Below are positions 6,910 through 13,875 of a stretch of 14,788 nt of DNA, in pieces. The stretch covers positions 1-14,788 of the forward strand of contig CAAGFN010000087.1 in the NCBI GenBank assembly GCA_900769145.1, given 5' to 3'. Source of the stretch: Rikenellaceae bacterium. GTDB lineage: Bacteria > Bacteroidota > Bacteroidia > Bacteroidales > UBA932. The notes under the pieces are model-generated. The model was not told where the DNA came from. It saw only the letters and a program-made list of their open reading frames with translations, and did no database searches. The position numbers were made by a program, and so were the translations under genes. Position 1 is the stretch's first letter. Each line of letters begins with the position of its first letter.

Positions 6910-8607
6910 ATGGCAAAAGATTTTAGAGACGTGGCCCAGAGCTGGCTCAACGGGGATTTCGATCCCGAGACAAAAGGAAAGATCATCGAGTTGCGGAACA
7001 ACGACCCTGCAGGGTTCGAGGATGCATTCTACCGTAATCTCGAGTTCGGTACCGGCGGTCTGAGAGGTATAATGGGAGTTGGTACCAACAGAATGAACAA
7101 ATACACTGTCGGAATGGCCACACAGGGTCTTGCCGAGTATATCAAGGCTCACGCCGCTGACTGCGTTGACGCATACGGCGACCCTATTGACCCGGATGAT
7201 ATCAGGGTCTGCATCTCATACGACAGCAGGAACAACAGCAAGCTTTTCGCAAAGATTACCGCGGACGTGTTCAGCGCAAACGGTATGCACGTCTTCCTTT
7301 TCGAGAATATCAGGCCTACTCCTGAGCTCAGCTACGCCATCAGGCTCAAGAGGGCTATTGCCGGCGTTATGGTGACAGCCTCCCACAACCCTAAGGAGTA
7401 CAATGGCTACAAGGTGTTCTGGTCCGACGGTGCACAGATTACTTCTCCTGTTGACAAGGACATTGTAGCAGAGGTGGCAAAGATTACCGAGCCTTCGCAG
7501 GTGCGTTTCACCCCTGGTGAGAAATGCGGCAGCGTGGAGCTTATGGGCAAGGATGTGGATGACCAGTATCTCAATGACATTCTTTCACTTATGCTCTCTC
7601 CTGAGTCCTGTGCCCGCCATCCTGAGCTGAAGCTTGTCTATACTCCGCTTCACGGCTGCGGCGTGCGTCTCGTTCCGGAGTGCCTCCACAGAATCGGCTT
7701 CGAGAATGTATATCACGTTCCGGAGCAGGACGTAAGCGACGGTGATTTCCCTACGGTCCAGTCTCCTAATCCTGAGGAGCCGGCTGCAATGAAGATGGCT
7801 CTCGAGGTCGCTGACAGGGAAGGTGCTGACATCGTACTCGCCACTGACCCGGATGCTGACAGGATGGGTATTGCCGTAAGGGACAATGACGGAAGGATGG
7901 TCCAGTTCAACGGCAACCAGACCGGCTCTCTTCTTACCTATTATATACTTACCCGATGGAAGGAGCTCGGAAAGCTCAATGAGGGTACATACGTGGTCAA
8001 GACCATTGTCACCTCAGAACTTATCCGTGACATTGCCGAGAGCTTCGGCGTGAAGGTTTACAATGTGCTTACAGGTTTCAAGTACATTGCCGAGGTTGTC
8101 CGTGCCAATGAGAAATGCGGCGAATTCATCTGCGGCGGTGAGGAGAGCTACGGCTTCAATGTCGGCCAGTTCGTCCGTGACAAGGATGCCCAGATTGCCT
8201 GTGCGATGGTTGCAGAATGCGCCGCCTGGGCACTTGACAAGGGAATGACTCTCTACCAGCTTATGCAGAAGATTTATTCCGAGTACGGATACAGGAAGGA
8301 GGGACTTACATCTCTCGTCCGCAAGGGAAAGTCCGGAGCGGAGGAGATTCAGCAGATTATGGCCGATATGAGGCAGAACCCTCCTAAGGACCTTATAGGC
8401 TCCCCTGTAGTGAAGGTTGTGGACTATCTCAAGACTGAGGAGACAGGTCTTCCTTCATCCAATGTGCTCCAGTTCTTTGACGAGGCCGGTGACGTGGTTT
8501 CAGTGCGACCTTCCGGAACCGAGCCTAAGATAAAGTTCTATTTCGGAGCCAAGGGAGACGACGCTGATGCCAAGATCGGCAGGCTCAAGGAGCAGTTCAT
8601 CAAATAA
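6910..8607 (+). CDS. Phosphoglucomutase/phosphomannomutase (alpha-D-phosphohexomutase family), 565 aa
   Basis: The cytoplasmic enzyme should interconvert hexose 1-phosphate and hexose 6-phosphate (glucose, possibly mannose) via a phosphoserine, linking glycolysis to sugar-nucleotide and glycan synthesis. All four family loops are visible in order. FGTGGLRG is at 46-53. The catalytic loop TASHNP (156-161) has the phospho-accepting Ser158. The Mg-binding loop DPDADR is at 313-318, and the sugar-recognition loop GGEESYG at 409-415. The C-terminal phosphate-binding RPSGTEPKIK is at about 533-542. The length (565) and spacing fit the long PGM2-like bacterial phospho-sugar mutase group rather than the ~450-residue phosphoglucosamine mutases. 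Substrate preference cannot be read from sequence alone. It is the first gene of a probable operon with purN (41 bases downstream, no terminator seen). The start follows an A/T-rich leader and gives the expected N-terminus. Confidence 0.96.
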   Translation: MAKDFRDVAQSWLNGDFDPETKGKIIELRNNDPAGFEDAFYRNLEFGTGGLRGIMGVGTNRMNKYTVGMATQGLAEYIKAHAADCVDAYGDPIDPDDIRVCISYDSRNNSKLFAKITADVFSANGMHVFLFENIRPTPELSYAIRLKRAIAGVMVTASHNPKEYNGYKVFWSDGAQITSPVDKDIVAEVAKITEPSQVRFTPGEKCGSVELMGKDVDDQYLNDILSLMLSPESCARHPELKLVYTPLHGCGVRLVPECLHRIGFENVYHVPEQDVSDGDFPTVQSPNPEEPAAMKMALEVADREGADIVLATDPDADRMGIAVRDNDGRMVQFNGNQTGSLLTYYILTRWKELGKLNEGTYVVKTIVTSELIRDIAESFGVKVYNVLTGFKYIAEVVRANEKCGEFICGGEESYGFNVGQFVRDKDAQIACAMVAECAAWALDKGMTLYQLMQKIYSEYGYRKEGLTSLVRKGKSGAEEIQQIMADMRQNPPKDLIGSPVVKVVDYLKTEETGLPSSNVLQFFDEAGDVVSVRPSGTEPKIKFYFGAKGDDADAKIGRLKEQFIK

Positions 8608-8648
8608 GCAATTGGCCTCGCATCTTGCGTGACCCAAGTAATTTCTGA

Positions 8649-9227
8649 ATGGTAAACGTAGCTGTTTTAGTTTCCGGGAGCGGTACCAACTGCGAGTCGG
8701 TAATCCGGCATTTTGCAGGCTCTGACAGGGTGAAGGTGTCTGTCGTAATAAGCAACAGGGCAGATGCCTATGCTCTTGTACGTGCTGAAAATCATGGCAT
8801 TCCTTCTCTTGTGATGCCCCGCAAGGATTTTCTCGATAAGGAGAAGCTGATGCCTGTGATGAAGGAGTTCGGTATTGATTTCATTGTCCTGGCAGGTTTC
8901 CTGGTAGTTGTACCTGAATTCCTGATTGACGCCTATCCGAGGAGGATAGTCAATCTCCACCCGGCTCTGCTTCCGAAATTCGGAGGTATCGGGATGTACG
9001 GCCATCACGTGCATGAGGCTGTCAAGGCTGCGGGCGAGACCGAGACCGGCATGACTGTCCACTATGTCAGCAATGAGGTTGACGGTGGGGAAATCATAGC
9101 GCAGTTCTCCACTCCTCTGTCTCCGGATGACACTCCGGATGACATTGCCGCCAAGGAGCACGTCCTGGAGATGGAGCACTTCGCCAATGTCGTCGACGAG
9201 GTCATTTCCCGCACCTTCCAGGCCTGA
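8649..9227 (+). CDS. purN: Phosphoribosylglycinamide formyltransferase (GAR transformylase), 192 aa
   Basis: This cytoplasmic enzyme transfers a formyl group from 10-formyltetrahydrofolate to GAR, the third step of de novo purine synthesis. The N-terminal VLVSGSGTN (7-14) is the phosphate-binding start of the formyltransferase fold. The folate/catalytic segment NLHPALLPKFGG (102-113) contains the expected Asn102 and His104. VDGGEII (144-150) supplies the catalytic Asp145, so the Asn-His-Asp triad of E. coli PurN is complete. The FGGIGMYG variant after the catalytic segment is a form I recognise from Bacteroidetes PurN. The length is normal. The gene follows the phosphomutase gene by 41 bases and is probably co-transcribed with it. 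The pairing has no obvious metabolic logic beyond housekeeping. A compact dyad repeat and then a strong terminator follow the stop codon. Other purine genes are not in the window. The identification is secure. Confidence 0.97.
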   Translation: MVNVAVLVSGSGTNCESVIRHFAGSDRVKVSVVISNRADAYALVRAENHGIPSLVMPRKDFLDKEKLMPVMKEFGIDFIVLAGFLVVVPEFLIDAYPRRIVNLHPALLPKFGGIGMYGHHVHEAVKAAGETETGMTVHYVSNEVDGGEIIAQFSTPLSPDDTPDDIAAKEHVLEMEHFANVVDEVISRTFQA

Positions 9228-9238
9228 CCGCACCGCCC

Positions 9239-9257
9239 TTCCCGGCTTGACCGGGAA
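9239..9257. repeat. Short dyad repeat right after purN
   Basis: TTCCCGG (9239-9245) and CCGGGAA (9251-9257) pair perfectly around a CTTGA loop, starting 12 bases after the purN stop codon. From memory, CCCGGCTTGACCGGGAATC is a very common dispersed intergenic repeat across bacteria, and this copy looks like one. It could add to 3'-end formation, but it has no T-tract. Confidence 0.6.
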
Positions 9258-9282
9258 TCTGGTCCATAACAATCACTTTATG

Positions 9283-9310
9283 AGAAGCCGACCCAAAAGG
9301 GTCGGCTTCT
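9283..9310 (+). terminator. Intrinsic terminator of the phosphomutase-purN operon
   Basis: AGAAGCCGACCC (9283-9294) and GGGTCGGCTTCT (9299-9310) form a perfect 12-base-pair stem closed by an AAAA loop. The end of the stem and the following bases give TCTTTCGTATTAT as a modest T-rich tail. It lies 56 bases after the purN stop codon and is the clearest terminator in the window. Confidence 0.85.
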
Positions 9311-9334
9311 TTCGTATTATAGAGTGGCATGTAG

Positions 9335-9451
9335 TTGTCGGAGGGCTCTGCCAGAGCGTGGCCGGCCGCGGCCTCGTGAGCGGCTCCCGAAGGAACGAAG
9401 TTCCGAAGGGTGGATGAAGCGAAGCGGAACTCTGGCAGAGCCATCCGACAA
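9335..9451. repeat. ~117-base element with 22-base terminal inverted arms
   Basis: The arm at 9335-9356 (TTGTCGGAGGGCTCTGCC...) is the reverse complement of 9430-9451 (...GGCAGAGCCATCCGACAA) at 21 of 22 positions. The 73-base interior is GC-rich and itself structured. It contains GGCCGGCC (9360-9367) overlapping GGCCGCGGCC (9364-9373), and a hairpin GGAAC/GTTCC (9392-9396, 9400-9404). No coding frame, transposase or clear target-site duplication was seen. It may be a miniature mobile repeat, a structured RNA or a transcription barrier between operons. Confidence 0.65.
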
Positions 9452-9500
9452 ATTGAGGTTAAGGAGTTATTGCAACAATGTTAAGAAATAATTAAAATTA

Positions 9501-9520
9501 AGTGTGGTGTAGTGTGGTAT
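9501..9520. promoter_or_regulatory. 10-base-period direct repeat upstream of the Sus-type operon promoter
   Basis: AGTGTGGTGT is followed directly by AGTGTGGTAT (9 of 10 identical). The period is about one helical turn, and the second copy overlaps the expected -33 position of the promoter. This arrangement suits a regulator binding the same face of DNA, but the site is unproven and no candidate regulator lies in the window. Confidence 0.35.
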
Positions 9521-9543
9521 TTTTGAAAAAATTGCTATATTTG
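9513..9543 (+). promoter_or_regulatory. Promoter of the hydrolase-SusC-SusD operon
   Basis: TATATTTG (9536-9543) matches the Bacteroidetes -7 box exactly and would start transcription near 9550. At the usual 19-base spacing the -33 position holds TGTG (9513-9516), two mismatches from TTTG in order, so this promoter may depend on an activator. A closer TTTG (9522-9525) is only 10 bases away, too near to serve. Confidence 0.55.
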
Positions 9544-9607
9544 CAGCGTAAGAGTAGTAAACCGTTTTTGCGAAACTATATAGTTGATAATAAATTCTAT
9601 GTGTAAT

Positions 9608-10492
9608 ATGCTGAAAATTAAATATTTGGCAATTTTGCTCGCTATATTCGCCACAACTGCTACCGATTTGACGGCAGGAGGAAAGAAATCCCGGCCGGTG
9701 GAAATTCGTGTCGGGACATACAATCTCTGGCGCTCCGACCTTGGTAAGGAAGACTATCGCTGGGAACTTCGGAAGGAGAGGCTTGTAAAATCAATACTGG
9801 ATTGCAACATTGATATTTTTGCGGCCGAAGAAGTTGACACTACTATATTCAGGGAAATTCCGGGAATGCTTGAAAATTACGCCTGGCTCCTTTTCAGTCC
9901 TTATTCCCCGGACGGCTCCGGCTCAGTCAAGGCCCAGGCCATAGTCTATCGCAAGGACAAGTTCAAACCCTTGAGTTTCAATCATTTCTGGCTATCTCCG
10001 ACACCCGGCGAGATGAGCTCTGGCTGGGATGAAATGAAATTCAAGAGGGGAGCCTGCTGCGCTGAGTTCAAGATGCTCGAAGGCGGCAGAAAATTCTTCT
10101 TCATGGCCAGCCATTTCCCTCTCGGCCGGGAGGCCAGGCTCAATATAGCAAGCCTTATGATTGACAGGGAGAAGAAATATAATCCCAAATCTCTTCCTTC
10201 GTTTTTCACAGGTGACCTGAATACGAGGGAGGAGAGACCTGAATCGGAAATCTTGAGGACTTGGTGGAAAGATTCTTATCTCGAGCTTCCGGCGGACAGG
10301 AAAGCCGGGCCGAAAGGCACTTTCAATAATCACGGACTCAATGAGGATATGGACATCGCTCCACGCATTGACTTTGTATATTTCAGGGGAGGGGAGATCG
10401 AACCGCTCAGATATGTCTGCGACGATACCCTCTACGACGGGCTCTACCCGTCTGACCATTGTCCGGTTTACGTTGATTTTTTAATACATTAA
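9608..10492 (+). CDS. Exported endonuclease/exonuclease/phosphatase (EEP) family hydrolase, 294 aa
   Basis: The product is a metal-dependent phosphodiesterase/phosphatase of the DNase I-exonuclease III-sphingomyelinase superfamily. Residues 1 to about 23 form a Sec signal peptide (MLKIKYLAILLAIF...LTA) with no lipobox, so it should act in the periplasm or outside the cell. The family motifs appear in order: TYNLW (37-41, Asn39), AAEEV (72-76, Glu75 as metal ligand, with Glu74 where Gln is usual), SHF (168-170, His169), TGDLN (201-205, Asp203 and Asn205), RIDFVY (253-258) and PSDHCPV (281-287, Asp283/His284). The catalytic set looks complete. Substrate cannot be assigned: nucleic acid, phospholipid headgroups and phosphorylated sugars are all possible in this family. 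ATG 9608 is preferred for its A-rich upstream context and clean signal peptide. ATG 9599 adds three residues, and TTG 9584 is less likely. It is followed after 10 bases by the SusC-like gene, so it is probably the first gene of that operon. Confidence 0.93.
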   Translation: MLKIKYLAILLAIFATTATDLTAGGKKSRPVEIRVGTYNLWRSDLGKEDYRWELRKERLVKSILDCNIDIFAAEEVDTTIFREIPGMLENYAWLLFSPYSPDGSGSVKAQAIVYRKDKFKPLSFNHFWLSPTPGEMSSGWDEMKFKRGACCAEFKMLEGGRKFFFMASHFPLGREARLNIASLMIDREKKYNPKSLPSFFTGDLNTREERPESEILRTWWKDSYLELPADRKAGPKGTFNNHGLNEDMDIAPRIDFVYFRGGEIEPLRYVCDDTLYDGLYPSDHCPVYVDFLIH

Positions 10493-10502
10493 CATATATC
10501 CA

Positions 10503-13500
10503 ATGAAAACACTAATCACAAAGTTCGTGGGAATGATATCCGCCCTCCTCATTGCGGGGACGGTTTCCTTCGCCCAGAATCCGGTGACTGTCTCCGGAAA
10601 AGTCATTGACGCCCAGACTGGTGAACCTGTGCTGGGAGCCATTGTGATGGTCAAAGGCACACAGACTGCCGCTACCGTGGATGTGGATGGAAATTATTCA
10701 ATCAAGGTTCCATCCAACGCGATTCTGACCTGCTCATGCCTTGGCTACAAGGACGCTTCGGCCGAGGTGGCCGGCAAGTCCGTGGTCAATTTCACCCTAT
10801 CCATTGACAGCCAGATGCTTGAGGAGACTGTCGTAGTAGGTTACGGTACGCTCAAGAAATCCCAGCTCGTAGGTTCCGTGGAGAACGTTTCCGGCGAGGT
10901 ACTTGAGGACAGGCCGAATGCCAATATATCCCGTTCTCTTCAGGGACAGGTGGCAGGTCTCAACATTATCCAGACCGACGGCAAGCCTACCCATGGCGGT
11001 AACATATACATCCGCGGCGGTGCTACATCCTACGTGTCAAGAGGCTCGGCCGGTGGTTCCAAGGAGTCCTACAGCATTGGACAGGGTGGCGGAGCCCTCG
11101 TTCTCATTGACGGAGTGGAGGGTGAACTAGCCTCTGTCAATCCGGACGATGTCGAGAGCATTTCAGTTCTCAAGGATGCCTCATCTTCAGTCATTTACGG
11201 TGCAAGAGCCGCCTACGGTGTGATTCTCGTGACCACCAAGAATGCCACTACGGACAAGATTTCAGTAAGCTATAACGGATCGGTTTCACTCAATTCCAGA
11301 ACTGTGAAATGGGAGGATGGAATTGTTGACAACGGACTTGAGTTCGTGGAGACTTACTATGAGCATTGGCTCGGGCACGATGCCACTCCTCAGGCTGAGG
11401 GCAAGCTCCCTACCAAGATGAACATCTACCAGATACCTACCGACTATCTCGACAGATACCGTGCACACGTGGAGAACGGAGATACGAACACCTATGAAAT
11501 CTGGAACGGCCGTTACCTATATTATTCTGATACCAACTACATTGAAATGATGTACAAGCCGAGCAATGTGACCACTACCCACAATCTCAGCGTGAACGGT
11601 ACATCCGGCAAGGTAAGTTACGGACTTTCAGGACGTTACTATACCCAGGAAGGTATCTACAAGGTCGGCAATGAGAAATACAATGCATTCAACTTCAGGT
11701 CAAAGCTCAAGATCCAGGCAACCAACTGGCTCTCAGTGGACAACAATACTGCCCTCTACACAATGGACTATTCCCAGCCGATTTTCTCCAAGAAGGACGG
11801 CAATGTCGGCAGCCAGCTCCGCCAGATTGCGATGATGGGTATTCCTTGTATTCCGGCATTCAATGAGGACGGCACTTATACAGTCGCTGCCGCGGCCGGC
11901 GGTTTCGCAGCGTTCAATGACGGCAACTCGGGCCAGGACAACAAGAATCTCACGGTATCCACAGCCACCGGTATCACCATTGAGCCTGTAAAGGACGTGT
12001 TCAACATCCGTGGAGAGTTCGCATACAAGACAATCCGCAAATCCCTTGACAGATATGTCGCTCCTGTTGACTACAGCGTGTCACCGGGCGTGATGACAGA
12101 CTATGTGAAGCAGGTTGACTCCTATCTCAGGAGCCAGGACTACATCACAAACCATATCACTGCCAACGTGGTCGCTACCTGGACTCCGAAATTCGGTGAC
12201 AATCACGACCTCAACGTAGTTGCCGGATGGAACCTCGAAAACAATGTATATCGCCGCCAGGGCCAGATGAGGACAGGTATCCTCTATCCGGAGAAGCCGA
12301 ATTTCGAGCTTATGGACGGCCAGGAAATCGAGATGATTGACGACGGTAGCGAATACGGCATTGTCGGTTTCTTCGCCCGTATCAACTACTCCCTTCTCAG
12401 AAGATATATCTTCGAGTTCTCCGCCCGCGAGGACGGCAGTTCCAAGTTCCCTTCAAACCAGAGATGGGGCTTCTTCCCTTCAGGCTCAATCGGTTGGAGA
12501 GTATCAGAGGAGCCGTGGATGAAGGCTACCCGGGGCTGGCTTGACAACTTCAAGATTCGCGCTAATGCCGGAGCTCTGGGCAACGGTACAGTTGCTGCCT
12601 ATGCATTCCTGACCACAATGGGGATGAAGAAGACGACAGCCGTCTTTGACGGAAGCCTCCAGAACAAGGTCAGCGATCCTTCAGTCGTTCCGGACAATCT
12701 CACTTGGGAGAAGGTTGCCACATACGACATTGGCCTGGACGCAGACTTCCTGAGGAGCCGTCTCTCATTCTCCGGTGACTATTATGTAAGGAACACCACG
12801 GATCTCTACATCAATGGTCCTGAAATCCCTGCGACATTCGGTGATTCAACGCCTAAGGGCAATTACGGAGCCCTCCAGACCAAGGGATGGGAGCTCACCC
12901 TCTCCTGGAGAGACCAGTTCAAGATGGCAGGAAAGGATTTCACCTACAGCATCAAGGGCAGTCTTTGGGACAGCAGGACCTGGGTGACCAAGTACTACAA
13001 CCAGTCCGGCGGAATGTTCAACTACTATGAGGGCAAGGAACTCGGAGAAATCTGGGGATTCCGCACAGCCGGCCTCTTCCAGTCCAATGAGGAGGCAGCC
13101 GCCTGGCCTAAGGATACATTCCATAACTTCGTGCCTGTTTCCGGACCATACGCCGGTGACGTCAAGTTCGTGGATGTCAATGGTGACAACACTATCAACA
13201 CTGGTTCCTGGACATTGGATGACCACGGTGACCTTGAAAGAATCGGAAACGAGGCTCCACGCTATCAGTTCGGCCTCAATCTCGACTTCCGCTGGAACGG
13301 AATCGGCCTCAGCGCATTCTTCCAGGGCGTCGGCAAGCGTGACTGGTATCCTTCCCAGGGTACGGACTTCTTCTGGGGGTCTTACGGAAGGGCATACGCA
13401 TACGCTCTCAAGACCCAGCGTGCAAGCCATGCCATCCTTGACAAATCCTCCGAGAACTGGACATTGGCCAATGCGGCCGAAGACCCTTATTGGCCTCGCC

Positions 13501-13841
13501 AGACCTATGGAACTGCAGACAGTGCTACAGGCGCACTCATGTTCCCTAATGAAAGATATCTCCAGAATGCGGCCTACATCCGCCTGAAGACCCTGACACT
13601 CGACTACAGCCTTCCTAAAAAGGTGGTGGAAAGAGCTCATCTCCAGCAGGTACGCTTCTATGTGACCGGAGAGAATCTCTGGACCTGGTCTCCGATGTTC
13701 AAACACACCAAAATGTTCGATCCTGAGGTCATCGGCAACGGTGACAGCGATTTCCACAGCGGAACTTCCACCACAATGGGTGACGGATACAGCTATCCTC
13801 TCCTCAGGACATTCACATTCGGTGTAAACATCACTCTCTAA
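10503..13841 (+). CDS. SusC-like TonB-dependent outer-membrane transporter, 1112 aa
   Basis: The protein should import a substrate captured by its SusD partner across the outer membrane, using TonB-ExbBD energy. A signal peptide (1 to about 24, ending SFA|Q) precedes a carboxypeptidase-regulatory-like beta domain (about 28-104, VSGKVIDAQTGEPVLGAIV). The TonB-box region EETVVVGYG is at 107-115. The plug (about 116-246) carries the SusC signatures SLQGQVAGL, IYIRGG, ALVLIDGVEG, VESISVLKDASSSVIYGARAAYGVILVTT. The rest is barrel, ending TFTFGVNITL, and the family-type ENLWTW lies near the C-terminus. There is no N-terminal STN domain, so signalling to an ECF-sigma/anti-sigma pair is not expected. 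A Gly/Ser-rich stretch (about 174-197) lengthens a plug loop. The length is within the usual range. Ten bases separate it from the upstream hydrolase gene, and 34 bases from the SusD-like gene. Substrate is unknown. Confidence 0.97.
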   Translation: MKTLITKFVGMISALLIAGTVSFAQNPVTVSGKVIDAQTGEPVLGAIVMVKGTQTAATVDVDGNYSIKVPSNAILTCSCLGYKDASAEVAGKSVVNFTLSIDSQMLEETVVVGYGTLKKSQLVGSVENVSGEVLEDRPNANISRSLQGQVAGLNIIQTDGKPTHGGNIYIRGGATSYVSRGSAGGSKESYSIGQGGGALVLIDGVEGELASVNPDDVESISVLKDASSSVIYGARAAYGVILVTTKNATTDKISVSYNGSVSLNSRTVKWEDGIVDNGLEFVETYYEHWLGHDATPQAEGKLPTKMNIYQIPTDYLDRYRAHVENGDTNTYEIWNGRYLYYSDTNYIEMMYKPSNVTTTHNLSVNGTSGKVSYGLSGRYYTQEGIYKVGNEKYNAFNFRSKLKIQATNWLSVDNNTALYTMDYSQPIFSKKDGNVGSQLRQIAMMGIPCIPAFNEDGTYTVAAAAGGFAAFNDGNSGQDNKNLTVSTATGITIEPVKDVFNIRGEFAYKTIRKSLDRYVAPVDYSVSPGVMTDYVKQVDSYLRSQDYITNHITANVVATWTPKFGDNHDLNVVAGWNLENNVYRRQGQMRTGILYPEKPNFELMDGQEIEMIDDGSEYGIVGFFARINYSLLRRYIFEFSAREDGSSKFPSNQRWGFFPSGSIGWRVSEEPWMKATRGWLDNFKIRANAGALGNGTVAAYAFLTTMGMKKTTAVFDGSLQNKVSDPSVVPDNLTWEKVATYDIGLDADFLRSRLSFSGDYYVRNTTDLYINGPEIPATFGDSTPKGNYGALQTKGWELTLSWRDQFKMAGKDFTYSIKGSLWDSRTWVTKYYNQSGGMFNYYEGKELGEIWGFRTAGLFQSNEEAAAWPKDTFHNFVPVSGPYAGDVKFVDVNGDNTINTGSWTLDDHGDLERIGNEAPRYQFGLNLDFRWNGIGLSAFFQGVGKRDWYPSQGTDFFWGSYGRAYAYALKTQRASHAILDKSSENWTLANAAEDPYWPRQTYGTADSATGALMFPNERYLQNAAYIRLKTLTLDYSLPKKVVERAHLQQVRFYVTGENLWTWSPMFKHTKMFDPEVIGNGDSDFHSGTSTTMGDGYSYPLLRTFTFGVNITL

Positions 13842-13875
13842 ATCAGTGAATCAGGGTACTAAACATTTGAAGGTT

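Larger units (their letters stand above)
9228..9607. other. Gene-free stretch between purN and the Sus-type operon
   Basis: I see no credible gene in these 380 bases. Open frames across it are short and read through the repeats. In order it holds a 7-base-pair dyad repeat, an intrinsic terminator, a ~117-base element bounded by inverted arms, an A/T-rich segment with a direct repeat, and a promoter with its ~58-base leader. Each is listed separately. Confidence 0.8.

Noticed and set aside
8608..8648. Possible terminator between the phosphomutase gene and purN
   Set aside because: No stable stem or T-tract is visible in these 41 bases, so the two genes are taken as co-transcribed.
8667..9272. 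201-codon minus-strand open frame over purN
   Set aside because: purN on the plus strand has its full catalytic triad and normal length, and the antisense product resembles nothing.
9335..9451. Complete insertion sequence or integron-like attachment site
   Set aside because: There is no transposase or integrase frame, no clear target duplication, and the element is only about 117 bases, so only a repeat call is justified.
9584..9607. TTG (9584) and ATG (9599) as starts of the EEP hydrolase
   Set aside because: TTG starts are rare, and both extend the n-region before the signal peptide. ATG 9608 has the better upstream context, though 9599 cannot be excluded.
12846..13757. 303-codon open frame on the minus strand inside the SusC-like gene
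   Set aside because: It is fully antisense to an unmistakable gene. Its translation has no recognisable domain, and such frames arise from the biased third positions of the real gene.
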